13,812 bases of DNA from DRQF01 sp964559135 (lineage in GTDB: Bacteria > Planctomycetota > GCA-002687715 > DRQF01): assembly GCA_964559135.1 (NCBI GenBank), contig CAZLGG010000104.1:1-13812 (forward strand), in the 5' to 3' direction. Below are positions 5,640 to 12,356 of this stretch, one piece after another (within the stretch, counting starts at the first letter, position 1; each line of letters starts with the position of its first letter). The translations under genes and the position numbers were made by a program. The notes beneath the pieces were generated by a model. The model saw only the letters and a list, made by a program, of their open reading frames with translations, had not been told where the DNA came from and made no database searches.

Positions 5640-8276
5640 TCACCTCATCCGGATCGCCACGGTCCGTCGCAGGTGCTCGGCGGCGACTTGGAGTTTCTTG
5701 TGGACGTCCGGGGGGAGGTGCCCGGTCTGCAAAACGCTTTCGACTTTCGAGAGCGCCGCTGCGTCCAATCGTCCGCGCACAACGGCATCGATCCAGGCAG
5801 GGAGGAAGAAGATCTTCCTGTGAAGTTTGATCCATCGAAGCCTCGAGAGGGCGTCCCCCAGGAACCGGTCTCCCCGATCCTTCCTTTCCGAGGAGAAAAA
5901 CAGGGGGGCGCCGTTCTGGACCCAGCGTTCGGGAAGGGACGGGTCCTCGAAGAATCGGGCGAAAAGCGCGTCGGCTTGGGAGCCCTCGCTTCGCGCTACC
6001 TCGACAAGGAACGCCTGGCGAGTCGCATCCTCGCTCGTGTCCTCCGCGGCGAGGGACGCCAGGAGCCGCGAGGTGCGCCCGTCGCCGAGGAGAGACAACC
6101 GTTGCAGCGCTCTCCATCGGTCCCGTAAGGCCACGTCGAGATCGTCCGCGGGGGACTGGCCGGAAACCATGCCGGCCAGAACGTCGCGTCCGGGGCCGGT
6201 TCTCGCCGCGGATTCGAAGGCGCGGAGCGATTGGAGACGTAGGTCGCGGGGAAGCGCCCCATTCCTCATGACCTCGAGGAGGTGCCTCTCCCATTGGGCG
6301 GCAAGGGCGTCTCTCACATCGCCATCCAGATAACGCGCCAACACGGTGCGCAGTTGGGAGGCGAGCAGGGCGCGGGTCCTGAGATCGCGCTCCGTCCCGA
6401 GGTCGCGGAGAACCGCACGGGCCCAGGTTTCCGGAGCAAGGGTGTCGTCCTGCAAGTCGCCCCAGAGGGCCTCGAGCACGAGGACGCGCGAGAACCCGTC
6501 GGGGATGGGGTTGCGATCGTCGACGGCCCAACGTTGGTCCTTGGGCGAGAGCCGGGCGTCCAGGTAGGCCAGCCCCCGCGCGTTGGGAAACAGGTGAGGA
6601 GGCGCCTTGGAGGCCAGATCCAGGGAAACTTCCGTGGTCTTGCCCTCCAGGGCGTAGGGGACGCTGGTGGTGTCGTCGTCCGGGCCGAGCGGAACGAGCC
6701 GGGCGGAAATGGGCCAGTGGCGCTTTGCGCCCGGAGGCGGAGTCTGACGGATACGGACGCTCTTCCCGTGGACCTCCGCGCGCACGCGAGGCACCCCTGG
6801 GGAAGCGATCCACGCTTGGCTCCACCTGTCGAGGGAACCGGGGGTCCCGGTGGCGACTTCAAAGTCCTGCTTCAAGGCCAGCCAGTCGCCGACGCCGAAC
6901 GCATGGTGATTCAGGAAGAGTCGAACGCCGCTGCGAAACGCTTCCTCTCCGATCTGAAGCATGAGTTGGCGGAGGACGGCGGGCGCTTTCCGGTAGATGA
7001 TCGGTCCGTATTGGGACTTGGCATCCAACAGGTTGGGAAGGGGCTGGCGGATCGGCGTCGCTCCAGGGGTCGTATCGACGTCCAGGGCCGCGGGTTGATT
7101 GCGGAGGAAGAAGGCGCGGTCATGGTCGATGCCCGGCATGGCGTCGGCCACGGCCAGATGGGCCATCAAGGTCGCAAAACCCTCTTTCAACCAGACGTCG
7201 TCGAACCAGGGCATCGTGACGAGATCGCCGAACCACTGGTGGGCGGTCTCGTGGGCGATGAGATCCGCGCGGCGTGTTCTTTGAAGTTGCGTCGTCAACC
7301 CTCTGAGCAGGACCGGAGTCTCCCCGTAGAAGATGCATCCCGGGTGTTCCATGCCGCTGAAGGGAAAGTCCGGGACGCAGACGAAGTCGAACTTGGGGAA
7401 AGGATAGTCGATGCCGAAGTAGTCCTCGAAGAAGGACAAGGCCTTGCGATGATCCTTGAAGATGTCGGCCGCGTGCTTCTCCGCCAAGCTCCGCTGGCTG
7501 TCCCGGAAATAAAAGGTCATGGGACGGCCGCCTGCGTCGGCATCGATGTGGTCGAAGGGGCCCGCCGCGAAGGCGAACAGATAGGTCGAGATCGGCGGTG
7601 AGGGGGGATACGTCCACGTGCGCGTCTCCTCCTCGCTGTTTGCTATCGTCGTCGGTCGCGTGTGGGTGACGACCTCCCAGTCTTCGGGCACGGTCGCCTC
7701 CAGAGCGAAGGTTCCCTTGAGGTCGGGTTGGTCGAACATCGGCATGAGCGCATGGCCGTCCGCCGGCACGTTCAGGGTGTACACGTAGACGCCGCCGTCG
7801 TTCTTGTCCTCGACGCGAATGAGTCCCTGCCCGGCGGCTCCGACGGAACCGGTGAATGCGATCGTGATGACGTTTTCCCCGTTGCGGAACGGGCCAGGCT
7901 CGATGGACAAGTGGTTGCGGACGCGCTCGAAACGGGCCGCCGTTCCGTTGACGGAGAGACTCTCCACCGATGGTCCCCGGAAATCGAGAATCAAGGGCTC
8001 GTCGGGCCGTTTGAGGTCGAACCGGATCGTGACGTCCCCCGGAAACGTCGCGCTCGTGGGCGCAACCCGGAGCCGGAGTCGATAACGGAGTCGGGAGATC
8101 CGCGCCCGCCTTCGCGCGGCCAGAGTTCGGGAAATCCCCTCCTCGAGGGCGCGGTCCATGTCCATTGTCCGTATCTCCTTGCCGTCTCGGGACATGCACG
8201 CCGAGAGCGTCAGGACGATGACGGCGAGCGCCAGAAAAGACGTTGGGGGGCGGACGAACGAGTCGGGGTGTCCCAC
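5640..8276 (-). CDS. M1-family metallo-aminopeptidase, predicted lipoprotein
   Basis: An 878-residue M1 peptidase. The N-terminus has a hydrophobic stretch ending in the lipobox LSAC (Cys27), so the protein is probably exported and lipid-anchored. The N-terminal beta domain spans about 55-245. The catalytic domain has SGMEHPG (307-313) in place of GAMEN, the zinc site HETAH (His342, Glu343, His346) with Glu365 18 residues on, and the transition-state tyrosine Tyr428 (IIYRK). The C-terminal 400 residues resemble the helical ERAP1-like domain. It should trim N-terminal residues from peptides outside the cytosol. The GTG start at 8276-8274 is supported by GGAGGG (complement of 8284-8289), 7 nt upstream. 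It is first in the operon with the DgcN/DgcA pair, suggesting a supply of D-Glu-containing peptides or amino acids. Individual substrates cannot be read from sequence. Confidence 0.93.
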   Translation of the reverse strand: MGHPDSFVRPPTSFLALAVIVLTLSACMSRDGKEIRTMDMDRALEEGISRTLAARRRARISRLRYRLRLRVAPTSATFPGDVTIRFDLKRPDEPLILDFRGPSVESLSVNGTAARFERVRNHLSIEPGPFRNGENVITIAFTGSVGAAGQGLIRVEDKNDGGVYVYTLNVPADGHALMPMFDQPDLKGTFALEATVPEDWEVVTHTRPTTIANSEEETRTWTYPPSPPISTYLFAFAAGPFDHIDADAGGRPMTFYFRDSQRSLAEKHAADIFKDHRKALSFFEDYFGIDYPFPKFDFVCVPDFPFSGMEHPGCIFYGETPVLLRGLTTQLQRTRRADLIAHETAHQWFGDLVTMPWFDDVWLKEGFATLMAHLAVADAMPGIDHDRAFFLRNQPAALDVDTTPGATPIRQPLPNLLDAKSQYGPIIYRKAPAVLRQLMLQIGEEAFRSGVRLFLNHHAFGVGDWLALKQDFEVATGTPGSLDRWSQAWIASPGVPRVRAEVHGKSVRIRQTPPPGAKRHWPISARLVPLGPDDDTTSVPYALEGKTTEVSLDLASKAPPHLFPNARGLAYLDARLSPKDQRWAVDDRNPIPDGFSRVLVLEALWGDLQDDTLAPETWARAVLRDLGTERDLRTRALLASQLRTVLARYLDGDVRDALAAQWERHLLEVMRNGALPRDLRLQSLRAFESAARTGPGRDVLAGMVSGQSPADDLDVALRDRWRALQRLSLLGDGRTSRLLASLAAEDTSEDATRQAFLVEVARSEGSQADALFARFFEDPSLPERWVQNGAPLFFSSERKDRGDRFLGDALSRLRWIKLHRKIFFLPAWIDAVVRGRLDAAALSKVESVLQTGHLPPDVHKKLQVAAEHLRRTVAIRMR

Positions 8277-8301
8277 CTGCGGGCCCTCCGTTGTAAGGTT
8301 T

Positions 8302-8321
8302 CTTGACCCTGGAGGGTCAAG
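8302..8321. repeat. 20-bp inverted repeat, possible operator
   Basis: CTTGACCCT and AGGGTCAAG form perfect 9-bp arms around a central GG. The left arm contains the -35 box of the putative efp promoter, and the repeat lies 25 bp upstream of the divergent aminopeptidase start. This geometry suits a dimeric repressor; no cognate regulator is in the window. Confidence 0.6.
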
Positions 8322-8330
8322 GGCTATGAT
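8303..8330 (+). promoter_or_regulatory. Sigma-70-like promoter upstream of efp
   Basis: TTGACC (8303-8308) and TATGAT (8325-8330) are separated by 16 bp. Each box matches consensus at 5 of 6 positions. Transcription would start near 8337 and leave a leader of about 160 nt before efp, containing the hairpin at 8372-8403. Confidence 0.6.
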
Positions 8331-8348
8331 GAATGAAGCCTGAATGAA
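8330..8348 (+). repeat. Short direct repeat TGAATGAA
   Basis: TGAATGAA occurs at 8330-8337 and again at 8341-8348, with GCC between them. A third near-copy, TGAATGAG, lies at 8388-8395. All fall around the expected efp transcription start and early leader. The role is unknown. Confidence 0.4.
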
Positions 8349-8371
8349 CGGGCCTCTCTATCTTGTGGCTT

Positions 8372-8403
8372 GACCCCGTTTCAGCCCTGAATGAGACGGG
8401 GTC
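8372..8403 (+). other. Strong hairpin in the efp leader
   Basis: GACCCCGTTTC (8372-8382) pairs with GAGACGGGGTC (8393-8403): an 11-bp stem with one G-U pair and a 10-nt loop. It is followed by a pyrimidine-rich stretch (TCTTCGTGTCCT) rather than a clean T-run. It could be an attenuator, a stabilising 5' structure or a protein-binding site. The stem ends 93 nt before the efp start. Confidence 0.5.
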
Positions 8404-8496
8404 TCTTCGTGTCCTCGTTGCCGCGGCGGTGGCCACGAAGTAACGTGTTCCCACGGCCCCGCCGGGGAGCCGTTCCATCCCATAGGAGGATTCGAC

Positions 8497-9069
8497 ATGG
8501 GGCGTCGCGCGACCGAAATCCGCAAAGGCAATGTACTCCTCATCGACGGCAGTCTGTGGACCGTCACCGACTACGACCACCACACGCCGGGCAACTTGAG
8601 GTCCATCATACGGCTCGGGATCAAGAACCTGTCGACGGGACAGAGCAAGCAGATCCGAGCGGGATCCGGAGACACCTTCGAGGTGGCTTTTCTCGAGACG
8701 AGAAAATGCCAGTACCTGTACCGGGACGCCGGAGACGAGACCTACGTCTTCATGGACAACCAGGATTACGAACAATACCACCTCCAGCCGGATCTCGTGG
8801 GCGACGCCATGAATTTCGTGAAGGAGGAGGACATCATCGACGTGACGTTCTACGAGGGGCAGCCCATCTCCGTCGAGCTGCCGGGGAGCGTCGTGTTGAC
8901 GGTGACGGAGGCCGAGCCCTCCGCCAAGGGCAACACGGTCTCCGGGGTTTCCAAGAAAGCCACCGTCGAGACCGGTCTCGAGATCAAGGTGCCGGCTCAC
9001 ATCTCCGCCGGAGAGAGGGTCAAAATCTCCACTCAGACCGGGGAATTCCTGGGCCGGGCCAACGACTGA
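8497..9069 (+). CDS. efp: Translation elongation factor P
   Basis: A 190-residue EF-P with its three beta-barrel domains: the KOW-like domain from residue 1 to about 65, then the EF-P OB domain and the C-terminal OB domain with VELPGSVVLTVTEAEPSAKGNT (128-149). EF-P binds between the ribosomal P and E sites and rescues stalling at polyproline. The domain I tip reads HHTPGNLRS (28-36). In Escherichia coli the modified Lys34 follows PG; here that position is Asn33. The protein therefore cannot use EpmA-type lysylation at that site. ATG has a perfect AGGAGG (8484-8489), 7 nt upstream. It has its own promoter and long leader. The tRNA-Pro gene just downstream has its own promoter. Confidence 0.95.
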   Translation: MGRRATEIRKGNVLLIDGSLWTVTDYDHHTPGNLRSIIRLGIKNLSTGQSKQIRAGSGDTFEVAFLETRKCQYLYRDAGDETYVFMDNQDYEQYHLQPDLVGDAMNFVKEEDIIDVTFYEGQPISVELPGSVVLTVTEAEPSAKGNTVSGVSKKATVETGLEIKVPAHISAGERVKISTQTGEFLGRAND

Positions 9070-9108
9070 CGCCCTCCAGGGGGCCTCAGGCGTCCGAACG
9101 GGGCCCGC

Positions 9109-9137
9109 TTGGGGCGAGAGGGCGGCTCGCCTATACT
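9109..9137 (+). promoter_or_regulatory. Promoter of tRNA-Pro
   Basis: TTGGGG (9109-9114) and TATACT (9132-9137) are 17 bp apart. Transcription would begin around 9144, a few bases before the mature tRNA 5' end at 9150. Confidence 0.55.
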
Positions 9138-9149
9138 CGTCGGCACACT

Positions 9150-9224
9150 CGGGGCGTGGCTCAGCCTGGTTAGAGCGCCGCGTTCGGGACGCGGAGGTCG
9201 GTGGTTCGAATCCACTCGCCCCGA
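9150..9224 (+). tRNA. tRNA-Pro (anticodon CGG)
   Basis: A complete cloverleaf. Acceptor arms CGGGGCG (9150-9156) and CGCCCCG (9217-9223) pair over 7 bp, with discriminator A at 9224. The D-loop carries the usual GG (AGCCTGGTTA). The anticodon stem CCGCG/CGCGG encloses loop TTCGGGA, giving anticodon CGG, which reads CCG. The T-arm loop is TTCGAAT. The CCA end is not encoded. A promoter and an intrinsic terminator flank it, so it is a single-gene unit. Confidence 0.95.
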
Positions 9225-9240
9225 CTCGAGTCTGAAACAG

Positions 9241-9269
9241 CCCGCGGATCCACGGATCCGCGGGTTTTT
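9241..9269 (+). terminator. Rho-independent terminator of tRNA-Pro
   Basis: CCCGCGGATCC (9241-9251) and GGATCCGCGGG (9254-9264) are perfect 11-bp arms, followed by TTTTT (9265-9269). It lies 16 bp past the tRNA 3' end. Confidence 0.93.
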
Positions 9270-9343
9270 CCACATCTGCTCCCTTCAGACGAAGCGGACC
9301 ACGTGGATGGGAGGGAGGTGAGCGTGGACCCGCCGCCAATCGT

Positions 9344-9496
9344 CCCCTCTGCGTCCAGGTCGACGACGTCGCTCTCGAGACGAGGGTGAATCGCAACGAC
9401 TCCCCTCAGCACGTCGCGGAGTGTGGCCCCCTCGGCTTCGACTTCGGCGGGGACCCCATGACGCAAGAGATTTCGCGTGAAATGCACGTGCGCCAA
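9344..9496 (-). pseudogene. Probable remnant of a MoaD/ThiS-like (beta-grasp) gene
   Basis: On the minus strand, a TTG at 9496 opens a frame starting MAHVHFTRNLLRHG. Later segments are GATLRDVL (23-30), HPRL (37-40) and DLDAEG (46-51). This follows the pattern of small MoaD/ThiS-family sulfur-carrier proteins (VxFTxNLxRH, GxTLRxVL, NPRL, LDxxG) for about 51 residues. Homology then stops. The frame runs on without a stop codon through the antisense of the terminator and tRNA-Pro, and neither other frame restores the expected C-terminal half or its di-glycine end. A GGAGA-like sequence precedes the TTG. It is best read as a decayed or truncated gene; an assembly frameshift is an alternative. 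The rest of the 355-bp stretch 9270-9624 holds only two small hairpins and the OPT Shine-Dalgarno. Confidence 0.4.
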
Positions 9497-9506
9497 GTTT
9501 CCGGTC

Positions 9507-9557
9507 TCCGATCGATTTCCTGATCGGACATCACAAGGCATGCCGCGCCAAAGCGCG
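9507..9557 (+). other. Two small hairpins upstream of the OPT gene
   Basis: TCCGATC (9507-9513) pairs with GATCGGA (9522-9528) around 8 nt. CGCGC (9544-9548) pairs with GCGCG (9553-9557) around a CAAA loop. They could be leader structures or an operator for the transporter gene. Neither has a T-run. Confidence 0.35.
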
Positions 9558-9624
9558 ACCGGACTCGCTCCCAAGTCGCTCCAACTCTGGTAATGTTCCA
9601 TTCGCACACTCGAGGAGATGCGAG

Positions 9625-11574
9625 ATGTCCGACGAGATCAAACCTTACATTCCTCCGGAAAAGAGTCTTCCGGAATTCACCTTTCAGGCCGTCGCCTTGG
9701 GACTGTTGCTGAGCGTCATCATGTGCGCTGCGAACATGTACGTGGGCCTGAAGGCCGGCATGACCGTCAGCGCCGCCATTCCGGCCAGCGTGATCTCCAT
9801 GGGCATCCTTCGTGGTCTGATGAAACGAGGGACGATCCTCGAGAACAACATCGTGCATACGATCGCCAGCTCGGGAGAGAGTTTGGCGGCCGGCATCATC
9901 TTCACGGTCCCCGCCCTCGTGGTCGCGGGGCTCTGGACCGAGTTCAAGTTCTGGGAGACGACGCTCATCGCTCTCTCGGGAGGACTCATGGGCGTCACCA
10001 TGATGATTCCTCTGCGCCGCGCGATGATCATCGAGCAGAAGGAACTGAAGTATCCGGAGGGCGTGGCCTGCGCCGAGGTCTTGAAGGCCGGGGATCGGGG
10101 CGGAGCGGAGATGAAGGGGATTTTCTCGGCTCTCGGCTTCGGGGCTCTTTTCAAGGCGCTGCAATCGATCGTGGGCGTTTTCGTCGGCACGGCGGAGACG
10201 GCCTTCCGGATGGGCAAATCCGTGGTGATGGTCGGCACCGACGTGTCTCCCATGTTGATGGCCGTGGGCTTCATCGTGGGCTGGGAGATCTCGCTTCTGA
10301 TCTTCCTGGGCGGCGCCATTTCGCACTTGGTCGCCATTCCTCTGCTCAGCATGGGCATGGACCAGGGCGATCAGTCCAACCTGGACTTCGCATGGGCCGT
10401 CTGGGACGAGAAGATCCGTTACTTCGGGATCGGGGCCATGGTCGTGGCCGGGATCTACTCCATCCTCAAGGTGGGAGGCAGCATCACCAAGGGAATCAAG
10501 ACGGCCGTTCACGGGATTCGTCACGGCGAGGACCCCGACGCATTACGAACGGACCGGAGTATCTCCGGCAAGACGCTCATCTCGCTCTTCCTCGTCTCAC
10601 TCGTCGCCAGCGCGGTGGTCGACGACCTCATGACCGGCAGCCTCTTGACGACGTCCGTGACGGCGCCGGTGATGTTCGTCCTTGCGTTCTTCTTCGTGGC
10701 GGTGGCCAGCTACATCGTGGGGCTCGTGGGTTCCTCCAACAGCCCGGTTTCCGGGATGACGATTTGCACGGTCCTCGTCACCGCCGGCCTCCTGCTTCTT
10801 CTCGGTTACACGGGAACGTCTGGAATGCTTGCGACGTTGGGTGTGGCCGGCGTGGTCTGCTGCGCAGCCTGCACGTCGGGTGACATCTGCCAGGATCTGA
10901 AGATCGGCCAAATCGTGGGAGCGACGCCCAGGAAATTGCAGTTGGGCGAGGTTCTGGGGACGATCATCCCGGCGTTCATCATCGCTCCCATCCTTTCACT
11001 TCTTCATCACGCCTACGGGATCGGAACACCTGCCCGGGCAGGCGTGGACGCTCTGAAAGCACCGCAGGCCAACCTTTTCGCGAAGCTGACCGAGGGGCTT
11101 TTCGGCACGGGTGAGATCGGATGGACGATGGTGGGTTGGGGGGCTGCCGTCGGCATCATCGCCATCATCATCGATACATGGGTTCTGGAACCCAGAAAGG
11201 CGAAGTTTCGACTCTATGCCATGCCCTTGGCCGTCGGCATGTATCTCCCGTGGACCGTGACCTTCCCCATGCTTTTCGGTGGTTTCATCTATCAACTCGT
11301 CGAGAAGCGATCGGTCAGGGCGGGACTCTCGGAAGAGGACAGGCAGAAGGTGATTCATCGAGGCCTTCTCTTCGGCTCGGGTCTGGTGGCCGGCGAGGCG
11401 ATCATGGGTATTCTCGTGGCGGTGCTTCTCGTCATGAACATGAAGGTGCCGGGCCTCACGGGGTGGCGGGGCCTCTCGGGAGGACGGCCCGTCGAGTTGG
11501 TCTCCATGGCGGCCTTCCTCGGGATGATGTATCTGCTCTACCGCAAGGCGACCCATCGCCCTCGGGTGGATTGA
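9625..11574 (+). CDS. OPT-family oligopeptide transporter
   Basis: A 649-residue polytopic inner-membrane protein, hydrophobic over most of its length with more than ten membrane segments. Family signatures are MYVGLKAGMTVSAAIPASV at 38-56, replacing the usual NPYxGLKxGMT form, and EQKELKYPEGVACAEVLKAGD at 137-157. Bacterial OPT proteins of this size are secondary importers, usually presumed proton-coupled, for peptides or metal chelates. The substrate here is unknown. The ATG at 9625 has GAGGAG (9612-9617), 7 nt upstream. An in-frame-shifted ATG at 9618 opens only an antisense-like shadow frame. Convergent with the pilin-like gene, leaving a 10-bp gap with no recognisable terminator. Together with the exported aminopeptidase it suits peptide scavenging, though the two are not in one operon. 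Confidence 0.93.
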   Translation: MSDEIKPYIPPEKSLPEFTFQAVALGLLLSVIMCAANMYVGLKAGMTVSAAIPASVISMGILRGLMKRGTILENNIVHTIASSGESLAAGIIFTVPALVVAGLWTEFKFWETTLIALSGGLMGVTMMIPLRRAMIIEQKELKYPEGVACAEVLKAGDRGGAEMKGIFSALGFGALFKALQSIVGVFVGTAETAFRMGKSVVMVGTDVSPMLMAVGFIVGWEISLLIFLGGAISHLVAIPLLSMGMDQGDQSNLDFAWAVWDEKIRYFGIGAMVVAGIYSILKVGGSITKGIKTAVHGIRHGEDPDALRTDRSISGKTLISLFLVSLVASAVVDDLMTGSLLTTSVTAPVMFVLAFFFVAVASYIVGLVGSSNSPVSGMTICTVLVTAGLLLLLGYTGTSGMLATLGVAGVVCCAACTSGDICQDLKIGQIVGATPRKLQLGEVLGTIIPAFIIAPILSLLHHAYGIGTPARAGVDALKAPQANLFAKLTEGLFGTGEIGWTMVGWGAAVGIIAIIIDTWVLEPRKAKFRLYAMPLAVGMYLPWTVTFPMLFGGFIYQLVEKRSVRAGLSEEDRQKVIHRGLLFGSGLVAGEAIMGILVAVLLVMNMKVPGLTGWRGLSGGRPVELVSMAAFLGMMYLLYRKATHRPRVD

Positions 11575-11584
11575 GGGTAGGGCT

Positions 11585-12208
11585 TCAGCGTCTCGAAAAA
11601 ACGCGCGCCATCTCCAGGGATTCGGCGCCCGAGGCCCCTTCCCACACGACGCGCAACCTCATGGGGAGGACATCGACTTCCGTCACGCGGAGGTGCGAAT
11701 CTCCTGTGTGCCCATCGCGATTCAAGTCGGGTGTGAATCCCTGTAGGAAATCGGATCGTGTCTCGGAGAGGAATCCGTCACTGGATGTGGGGAACTCGAC
11801 GATGACTTTGAAAAGGCCGGCGGGATGGGACGTATCGGACGCGCCGTCCAACTGTCGTATGTGCAGCCCGCCATTCGCCGTGTTCCGGACGACCTCGTAG
11901 AGGGTCTCGGCGCCCGGGCTGGAATTCGGTCCGTCCGGGTCGTCTGACGGATCGTCGTTGAAGGCCCGGAAAACATCCTCGAAGGATCGATGCTCCAGAT
12001 CGGTCATCGCCTTTCGCATGATGAGCCGGGCGGCGTTCGATCGCTCGTTGGCCGCCCCCGTGGCCACCGTCGACACGGTCAGGTGAAAGGCCGTCAAGGC
12101 GGCGGCGATGATGACCGACATGGCCAACAGGACGTCGACCAAGCCGGTTCCGGCCGAACCGGAGCGACGAGTGAGTTCAGGCATTTCTGCTGGCGTGTTC
12201 CGGCTCAA
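11585..12208 (-). CDS. Prepilin-type pilin-like protein
   Basis: A 207-residue protein with a type IV pilin/pseudopilin N-terminus: basic leader, then SGSAG, TGLVDVLLAMSVIIAAALTAF. Prepilin peptidase would cut after Gly20, leaving Thr at +1 and Asp25 at the +5 position normally held by Glu. The single hydrophobic helix (about 21-45) is followed by an amphipathic helix and a polar C-terminal domain. That domain has an Asp-rich loop (NDDPSDDPDG) and DLNRDGHTGD, which resembles a calcium-binding loop. It could be a minor pseudopilin of a secretion or pilus machine, but no assembly genes are adjacent. The TTG start is chosen because a strong Shine-Dalgarno precedes it; an ATG at 12184 lacks one. 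Function beyond the pilin class is not recognised. Confidence 0.8.
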   Translation of the reverse strand: MSRNTPAEMPELTRRSGSAGTGLVDVLLAMSVIIAAALTAFHLTVSTVATGAANERSNAARLIMRKAMTDLEHRSFEDVFRAFNDDPSDDPDGPNSSPGAETLYEVVRNTANGGLHIRQLDGASDTSHPAGLFKVIVEFPTSSDGFLSETRSDFLQGFTPDLNRDGHTGDSHLRVTEVDVLPMRLRVVWEGASGAESLEMARVFSRR

Positions 12209-12214
12209 ACGGGG

Positions 12215-12224
12215 CCTCCTCCTT
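12215..12224 (-). promoter_or_regulatory. Ribosome binding site that fixes a TTG start
   Basis: AAGGAGGAGG on the minus strand, 6 nt before TTG at 12208-12206. It makes TTG the better start for the pilin-like protein over the ATG 24 nt downstream, and leaves enough leader for a prepilin signal. Confidence 0.7.
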
Positions 12225-12356
12225 CGCTATCGGCAGCCGAGGCTCCGCCGAAGCAATGCATAAAAAACGAATCGGCCGACACCTGTTCTCCGAAAGCCCG
12301 ATTCCCTGGCAGGACGATGAGGGGAAAGGGGGTTTTCCCGTGGGACGAGAATCGCA

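Noticed and set aside
6282..7601. Plus-strand open frame of 439 codons opposite the M1 peptidase
   Set aside because: It is the antisense of intact catalytic motifs; high GC removes stop codons from the opposite strand.
8284..8308. Minus-strand promoter for the aminopeptidase in the same inverted repeat
   Set aside because: The only -10-like sequence would place the start site inside the Shine-Dalgarno, so the real promoter is probably elsewhere.
9068..9094. GACGCC...GGCGTC inverted repeat after efp as a terminator
   Set aside because: Six-bp arms, a long loop and no T-run. It lies just before the tRNA promoter, so it is too weak to call.
9170..9223. Peptide ending GEWIRTTDLRVPNAAL on the minus strand
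   Set aside because: This is the well-known spurious translation of a tRNA antisense strand, not a protein.
9406..10524. Minus-strand open frame of 372 codons opposite the OPT gene
   Set aside because: Its His/Asp-rich low-complexity translation is the complement of OPT membrane segments; no start signal or family resemblance.
12209..12356. Possible riboswitch or promoter with the A-run around 12261 between the pilin-like and kinase genes
   Set aside because: No match to a riboswitch consensus I know. CATAAA lacks a -35 partner on either strand. Only minor local stems are seen.
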